A stretch of DNA of 38,729 nt, from assembly GCF_022763345.1 (NCBI RefSeq), contig NZ_JALEGS010000008.1:1-38729 (forward strand), given 5' to 3'. Below the pieces are notes generated by a model. The model made no database searches. It saw nothing but the letters and a program-made list of their open reading frames with translations, and was not told where the DNA came from. The stretch comes from Phaeodactylibacter sp. Lineage in GTDB: Bacteria; Bacteroidota; Bacteroidia; Chitinophagales; Saprospiraceae. Shown here one piece after another: positions 34,324 to 38,729 of the stretch. The translations under genes and the position numbers were made by a program. Within the stretch, counting starts at the first letter, position 1; each line of letters opens with the position of its first letter.

Positions 34324-34574
34324 TGATCTTTGTTGTTTTGGAAAAGAATGTCCTTAAGGGTAAGGTAAAGCGCTGCAAAGATAGAGAGTAAAGCGAAAAG
34401 GACCGTCAGATAGGGGCGTTCGGTTTGCAACCGGGCATCAAGTTTCTGCCCGGCGAACGTCCCTATCAGTATGATAACGCCCATTTGGATAGCCATTCCG
34501 GAGTACTTGAGGTAGGCATCCACCTGTTTACGGGGGGCATCTTCACGGTCTTGGTCTTGCTTAGGATTGGGCAC
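34320..34574 (-). CDS. atpZ: AtpZ/AtpI family small membrane protein
   Basis: 84 residues, starting at a GTG. A charged N-terminus (DREDAPRKQVDAYLKYSG) is followed by two helices (about 27-44 and 55-75), the layout of AtpZ, with the motif QMGVIILIGTFAGQKLD matching the family. AtpZ is associated with the F1F0 ATP synthase, possibly in magnesium or calcium handling or in assembly. It overlaps the end of the bactofilin gene by 14 bases and the start of the next gene by 4, so all three are translationally coupled. Confidence 0.85.
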   Translation of the reverse strand: MPNPKQDQDREDAPRKQVDAYLKYSGMAIQMGVIILIGTFAGQKLDARLQTERPYLTVLFALLSIFAALYLTLKDILFQNNKDQ

Positions 34575-35046
34575 CTGCTGCCTTGTTTTCTTTTACGTTG
34601 CTGGCGGATTTACGGTCGGCAGTTTTACCATCAGGCTTGGCGCCGGAGCCATTACGCTTGGCAGCACCTGCCCCCATAGAGCAGGTGACGTTAAAGGTTG
34701 CGCCAGACTGCACAATCAGCTTCTCTGTAGATACTTCACCGCTGACTACCGCAGATTCACGGACATTCAAGAGCGCACTCACTTCGAGGGAGCCTTCAAA
34801 TTTGCCTTCTACTACCGCGTTTTGACAGCGGATTTCGCCTTCAACGTAACCCGTAGGCCCGATAATGACTTTGGCATCGCAGACCAGCTTGCCCTTGATC
34901 GTGCCATCAATACGGATGTCACTTTCCGACTTTACGGTACCTTCCACAACCGTGCCTTTTACCAGGCTGTTAAGACCGCTTGAGGCCGTTGGTGTGCTGC
35001 TGCTTTTCGTGTTGGTTGTTTCTTTTTTATTATTACCTCCGAACAT
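34561..35046 (-). CDS. Bactofilin (polymer-forming cytoskeletal protein)
   Basis: 161 residues. The core (about 25-125) is the repeating beta-helix of bactofilins: LVKGTVVEGTVKSESDIRI, GTIKGKLVCDAKVIIG, YVEGEIRCQNAVVEGKFEG. Flanking tails are low-complexity and charged (NNKKETTNTKSSS; the C-terminus is rich in Ala, Lys and Asp), as in the family. Bactofilins polymerise without nucleotides and serve as scaffolds in cell shape and envelope assembly. It heads the leftward cluster of bactofilin, AtpZ, AtpI-like and biotin carrier genes. Confidence 0.93.
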   Translation of the reverse strand: MFGGNNKKETTNTKSSSTPTASSGLNSLVKGTVVEGTVKSESDIRIDGTIKGKLVCDAKVIIGPTGYVEGEIRCQNAVVEGKFEGSLEVSALLNVRESAVVSGEVSTEKLIVQSGATFNVTCSMGAGAAKRNGSGAKPDGKTADRKSASNVKENKAAGAQS

Positions 35047-35173
35047 AGTCCTGCTGTTTAAAGCGTGATATAATTAGTTAATGGGATAAAACCGGGGGCA
35101 GATGAAGGGTTTATTACAATAGAGTCAACAACGAAGATAACCCGATGACCGGGTTTTGCAAAGCTTTACCAAT

Positions 35174-35210
35174 AAAATCGCCCCAAGCTTAGGCAGCACG
35201 GGGCGATTTT
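35174..35210. terminator. Bidirectional rho-independent terminator
   Basis: AAAATCGCCCC (35174-35184) and GGGGCGATTTT (35200-35210) pair perfectly around a 15-base loop. A GC-rich stem flanked by A-run and T-run on either side is the classic two-way terminator. It sits 32 bases after the PorP-like gene stop. Confidence 0.88.
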
Positions 35211-35241
35211 ACTGGCATGCAAGAGTCAGGCAACTGTCCGG

Positions 35242-36294
35242 TTAGAAGTTCGGGCAGTATACCCCGCGGCGTTCGATACCGCAGATTTTATACGCCAGGG
35301 CGAACTCGAAGCCGCCGTTGGCGTTACTCGCCTCCCGCAGGGGCGATACATTAATATCGTAGCTAAAGCCGAGGCTGAAGTTTTCGTAATCGAAACGGGT
35401 GGAGAGAATAGCTGCGTCGTTCAGCACACCGCTCTCGATTTTATTGGAAACGCGTGTCCATAATCCAAATTGGAAAGACTGATTGGAACGGCCATTGCCC
35501 AACAGGAATTTAAAGCTTGTACCTGCATTCACCTGGAAAGAAGGCCCCTGACTCATTACTATCACGCCTGGCACCAGGCCAAACCGGCGGCCCATCATAA
35601 ACTCACCACCTGCGTGGAAAGTAAAGCGGCTGTAGAGCAGGTCCTCGTCATCAGAGTTGAACGACTGATTGGAACGGTTGAGGTGGTGGAAGGCACCGCC
35701 AAAATAAAGGCTGTTGTTCTCATCAAAAACGCTGAACCACAACAGACCGGCAGCCAGGTCCGCAAAGATGAAGTTGTCCCGGTCAAAAACCAGTTCTTCA
35801 CCAGATGGCAGAGAGCCGTTGAACCCACCTGCACCATCGTGTTGCAGCCCCCAGCGCAGCTGAAGGAAGTCGATACTGCGCTGAGCTACCCCCGCTTCAG
35901 CCCCAACCACAAGGTAGTTGGCCTGTTTGCGGTAACCGCCCATGCGCTTGCTGTAGGAGGCAGAAAGCTTACCCGTCAGGGTAGAAAAGTTCGCTTCGCC
36001 CGCTTCATCGCCCCAGAAAGTACCACCGATACCGAAGTAATCGTAGCGGCCCACGGGGATACGCTGATCGTAAGAAAAGGAATACGTATTGTAAGCATTG
36101 GACCTCAGGACACTTGCCCACTGATTGCGGTAGTTGGCAACCATTCGGATATTACAGTTCATCACACCAGTCATAGCCGGGTTCAGATTGAGCGGCGAGA
36201 GGTAGAACTGTGAGAAGTGGATATCCTGTGCGCTAACGGAAAGTGCGCCCAGGGCCAGCATACAAGTGACAAGAATCGACTTGAAATTTTTCAT
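35242..36294 (-). CDS. PorP/SprF-family type IX secretion-associated membrane protein
   Basis: 350 residues. A signal peptide (MKNFKSILVTCMLALGALSVSAQ) precedes the family start DIHFSQFYLSPLNLNPAMTG, the best recognised signature. Alternating strands give an outer-membrane barrel (GYRKQANYLVVGAEAGVAQRS, LYSRFTFHAGGEFMMG). The family is tied to type IX secretion and gliding, and to anchoring of surface proteins. It stands alone in the window, with its own terminator. A stretch of about 300 bases upstream (36295-36596) presumably holds its promoter. Confidence 0.92.
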   Translation of the reverse strand: MKNFKSILVTCMLALGALSVSAQDIHFSQFYLSPLNLNPAMTGVMNCNIRMVANYRNQWASVLRSNAYNTYSFSYDQRIPVGRYDYFGIGGTFWGDEAGEANFSTLTGKLSASYSKRMGGYRKQANYLVVGAEAGVAQRSIDFLQLRWGLQHDGAGGFNGSLPSGEELVFDRDNFIFADLAAGLLWFSVFDENNSLYFGGAFHHLNRSNQSFNSDDEDLLYSRFTFHAGGEFMMGRRFGLVPGVIVMSQGPSFQVNAGTSFKFLLGNGRSNQSFQFGLWTRVSNKIESGVLNDAAILSTRFDYENFSLGFSYDINVSPLREASNANGGFEFALAYKICGIERRGVYCPNF

Positions 36295-36596
36295 ACAGGC
36301 GGTTATTTGTAAAATTGCTTCAATGAGTCAAAGTGATTGAATCGTAAATCTTGGTGATCGCTTTGTTTAAACTGGTGTTTTCGGTTCCTTAATTCCAGAA
36401 GCTGGAGTAGGGCTGTTAAAGCGGCGCTTTTGGGACAACCGCGTAGATGTATTTGCTAATGAATCACAATAATAGCGAATGTTAAGCAAAGGTTGAACAT
36501 TTTTTCTGTTAAATGACGGCTAACGTCAAAGACCTGTCAGAAAACAGCCAACAATAACCCTAACGTTGATTAATGGCCTTTCCGTTTGGTCAGGGC
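36295..36596. other. Intergenic stretch upstream of the PorP-like gene
   Basis: No gene is visible. A small hairpin (TGACG-GCTAA-CGTCA, 36514-36528) and AT-rich DNA near 36470-36515 stand out. I could not identify a promoter with confidence. It also separates the converging end of the serine protease gene. Confidence 0.4.
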
Positions 36597-37694
36597 CTAA
36601 TTTTCTTCCTCTTTCCGCCATATGGCTCCGTATTTCTCGACCAGCACATTATCGTAATAGTCGGCCCGTTCAAAAAGGTGGCGGAACAATTTCATACCGG
36701 TGCTCAGGTTGAGGTAGCGGTCGAAAATCAGCAGCGAGAGCACCACATCCTGGTCTTTGATGCTAAAGGACAGGCCCTCGGTTTCGTAATTTTCGCGCAG
36801 CAGAAACTCATAGATGGGCTTGATATCCGTCTTTGGCAGGGCACACAAATAAGCGTCGCCCATAATGAGCCCCGTATCTTCGTGATAGGTAATATTGATC
36901 CGGGCGCTGCCCTCAATGATTTCCCAGTTGTTGGGCCCACGGCGGGACAGGCGGACGTCCTGACCGATTTCCACCAGCAATTCCTCAATGCTTTCGGCTA
37001 CGCCGACAGGCTCGTATACCTCAGCAAAAGAAGGCAGGTATACTTTCGCCCCACAGTGCGGGCAGTACTGATCGTTTTCCACTTCCTGCTCTGCTACCAC
37101 GTTATCACAGGCTTCACAACGCGCTTTCACCCCGGGCCGGGCTGCCTGATAGTCCGACAGCGCCTGCTTCAGGTAGCGCACTGGCAGGGAAAATCCGATA
37201 TTGTCCCCCTGTTCCACGCCCAGCGTATTGATCCCGACAATAGTCCCCTGCCGGTCAATCAGCGGACCACCACTATTCCCGGGGTTGAGGGCCGCATCGT
37301 GCTGCAGGTAACGCACATTTTCCACCTCCCGGTTGGCATTGGAAATGATGCCCTGCGTAATCGAAAACTCCAGCCCAAAGGGATGCCCGATAGAGACAAC
37401 TACATCCCCTTCTGTCAGCTCCTCATCATTGCCCAAGGTCACCGATTCGGGCGCCACCTCAAAGGGGTCCTGCATACGCAAAAAAGCCAGATCATACTTG
37501 GGGTCGGCGTAGACCACCGTAGCCAGTTGCTTGGGGAGGCGGTCGCCCCGGACCACCACCTCCCGATTGTCCTGCACGATGTGGTTGTTGGTCACCACCA
37601 GCTGCTTATCAGGCAGCAGGAAGCCCGTGCCCGTGCTGTACGGCGTGGCAATCTGAATAATGGAGTCCCGGTACCGGTCAATAATCGCTTTCAT
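36597..37694 (-). CDS. Cytosolic trypsin-like serine protease with zinc ribbon and YbjN-like domain
   Basis: 365 residues from the ATG at 37694; an upstream start at 37781 gives a basic, non-signal extension and would overlap the neighbouring promoter, so I reject it. The protease domain (about 1-180) has the full triad: His38 in VVTNNHIV, Asp68 in KYDLAFL, Ser141 in NPGNSGGPL, with DegP-like spacing. A zinc ribbon follows (Cys193, Cys196, Cys211, Cys214). The last 130 residues resemble YbjN/T3SS-chaperone-like folds (EELLVEIGQDVRLSRRG). Unlike DegP there is no signal peptide and no PDZ domain. It is divergent from the glycosylase gene across 93 bases. Confidence 0.88.
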   Translation of the reverse strand: MKAIIDRYRDSIIQIATPYSTGTGFLLPDKQLVVTNNHIVQDNREVVVRGDRLPKQLATVVYADPKYDLAFLRMQDPFEVAPESVTLGNDEELTEGDVVVSIGHPFGLEFSITQGIISNANREVENVRYLQHDAALNPGNSGGPLIDRQGTIVGINTLGVEQGDNIGFSLPVRYLKQALSDYQAARPGVKARCEACDNVVAEQEVENDQYCPHCGAKVYLPSFAEVYEPVGVAESIEELLVEIGQDVRLSRRGPNNWEIIEGSARINITYHEDTGLIMGDAYLCALPKTDIKPIYEFLLRENYETEGLSFSIKDQDVVLSLLIFDRYLNLSTGMKLFRHLFERADYYDNVLVEKYGAIWRKEEEN

Positions 37695-37787
37695 AGAGTG
37701 GTCTGAGCTACACTTCTGCCTGTGAAGGTACAAAATCGCAACAATTGCCCGCTTTTTGGAGTTCCGAATTTTCAAAGCCAATATAAC

Positions 37788-38582
37788 ATGCCAGAATTAC
37801 CGGAAGTCAACGCCAAGAAAAACCACTTCGATCAGGTCGCCCTCCACCAGAAAATAGAGGCCGTCGACCTGATTGATACGAGCTACATCCTCAAGGATAT
37901 CAGTGGGCCGGCTTTCGCCGAAAAGCTGACGGGCCGCACCTTCACCGGGTCCTACCGGCGGGGCAAGTACTTTTTTGCAGCCTTGGACAATAGCGACCAC
38001 GTCCTCTTCCACTTTGGCATGAGCGGCCGCTTCCGTTACTACGATGACCCGGCCGATCAACCCAAATACGAGCGCTTTGCCTTTGATTTTGAAGACGGCG
38101 GCCGCCTCGGCTTCGACTGCCCGCGCAAACTGGCGCGCATTCATTACGTGAAGGACCTCGACGCCTTTATTGCCAAAAAGAACCTGGGCGAAGATGCCCT
38201 TATCCTCAAAGAAGCCGACTTTTTAGAAATGGCCAAAGGACGCAAGGGCACCATCAAAGGCTTCCTGCTCAACCAGAAGTACCTGGCTGGCATGGGCAAC
38301 CTCTACGTGGATGAGGTGTGCTGGCAGCAGGGCATCCACCCGGCTTCCGTCATGGGCCTGCTGAGTGAAGAAGAGCAGCGGGCGATGTTCCAAAATATGC
38401 AGGCCATCCTCCAGAAAGCCGTCGCCCTCGATGCCGTCTACCCGGATTACCCAGAAGAGTGGCTGTGGAACCACCGCGATAAAGGCGGCACCTGCCCCAA
38501 AGACGGTACTGAACTGCAGCGCGACAAAGTGGCGGGGCGCTCGACCTATTACTGCCCGCAGTGCCAGGCGTTGCGGAGCTAA
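37788..38582 (+). CDS. Fpg/Nei-family DNA glycosylase
   Basis: 264 residues from the ATG at 37788, whose product begins MPELPEV: the N-terminal Pro exposed after Met removal is the catalytic nucleophile, and Glu follows. Lys60 in RRGKYFF fits the conserved damage-pocket Lys. The helix-two-turn-helix is YLAGMGNLYVDEVCWQQGI. The C-terminal zinc finger has CPKD in place of the usual CxxC, followed by CPQC and the conserved Arg in VAGRSTYY, so one zinc ligand appears to be Asp. The enzyme excises oxidised bases in base-excision repair. It may not be classic MutM, so no symbol is given. Confidence 0.92.
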   Translation: MPELPEVNAKKNHFDQVALHQKIEAVDLIDTSYILKDISGPAFAEKLTGRTFTGSYRRGKYFFAALDNSDHVLFHFGMSGRFRYYDDPADQPKYERFAFDFEDGGRLGFDCPRKLARIHYVKDLDAFIAKKNLGEDALILKEADFLEMAKGRKGTIKGFLLNQKYLAGMGNLYVDEVCWQQGIHPASVMGLLSEEEQRAMFQNMQAILQKAVALDAVYPDYPEEWLWNHRDKGGTCPKDGTELQRDKVAGRSTYYCPQCQALRS

Positions 38583-38610
38583 GGGTAAAGGTTAAAGGGT
38601 TTCAAAGCAG

Positions 38611-38663
38611 CCTCACCGGGTGCACTAAGTCTAGCCACTGCCGGGGCATTCACCCGGTGTGCT
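38611..38663. repeat. Second copy of the dispersed intergenic repeat
   Basis: The stretch matches 29232-29284. Here CACCGGGTG (38614-38622) and CACCCGGTG (38651-38659) form a perfect inverted repeat, so the unit can fold as a hairpin. It lies just past the glycosylase stop. Confidence 0.8.
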
Positions 38664-38685
38664 TTTCGTTTTGCCGTAGTCAGCA

Positions 38686-38712
38686 CGCCGGGCGAAGGGA
38701 GAGCGCCCGGCG
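38686..38712. repeat. GC-rich hairpin at the window edge
   Basis: CGCCGGGCG (38686-38694) and CGCCCGGCG (38704-38712) pair perfectly around AAGGGAGAG. It follows the dispersed repeat by 22 bases and could be part of the same repeat block. It has no T-tail within the window. Confidence 0.65.
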
Positions 38713-38729
38713 AGGAAGCCAAGCCAAGC

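Noticed and set aside
36573..37706. Forward open frame of 377 codons opposite the serine protease
   Set aside because: Antisense to a gene with an intact catalytic triad; no start or family support.

Overview
The window reads as chromosomal DNA of a Bacteroidota bacterium, probably a Saprospiria/Lewinella-type marine lineage (inference). The signs are a PorP/SprF-like type IX secretion protein, a FecR + STN-TonB receptor pair, a TonB receptor + DUF4249 lipoprotein pair, two LytS-type kinase/LytTR regulator pairs, a bactofilin-AtpZ cluster, and start codons without convincing Shine-Dalgarno sequences. I saw no rRNA, tRNA, CRISPR array or intact transposase.

Layout. 1-56 is the 5' end of a leftward gene. 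724-2524 is a kinase/LytTR operon behind a long repeat-bearing leader. 2646-5686 is a leftward set: a four-helix membrane protein with a DJ-1/PfpI protein, an exported alpha/beta hydrolase, and a Crp-like regulator. 5823-7882 is a two-gene operon of proteins with degenerate EF-hand-like modules; one ends in a domain resembling the nuclease inhibitor NuiA. 7883-9403 is a scarred stretch with a repeat cluster, a truncated sulfatase, a lipoprotein gene and a MITE-like element. 9404-12489 holds a small beta-barrel, a full sulfatase and a small secreted protein. 12527-16359 is a TetR-led operon for a periplasmic IorAB-type molybdenum hydroxylase and its diheme cytochrome. 16520-19655 holds an allene-oxide-cyclase/dirigent-like protein, a small ORF, and a membrane-PfpI fusion divergent from a TetR gene across a clear operator. 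20010-25036 is a TonB receptor, a DUF4249 lipoprotein and a second kinase/LytTR pair whose kinase gene is frameshifted.

At about 25,040 base composition changes visibly: line 24961-25020 is 26/60 G+C and line 25141-25200 is 38/60. To the right lie a metzincin-like lipoprotein/FecR/TonB operon lacking the usual ECF sigma gene, a giant AsmA-like protein, a biotin carrier protein, an AtpI-like protein, AtpZ, bactofilin, a PorP-like protein, a cytosolic trypsin-like protease and an Fpg/Nei glycosylase. This part looks like backbone; the left part looks like accessory DNA with regulators, detoxification-type genes and gene debris.

The most unusual items are the EF-hand/NuiA-like operon; the pairing of membrane domains with DJ-1/PfpI domains, once as neighbours and once fused; the metzincin in the sigma-factor position of a FecR/TonB operon; the protease-zinc ribbon-YbjN-like fusion; and two short repeat families in intergenic DNA.
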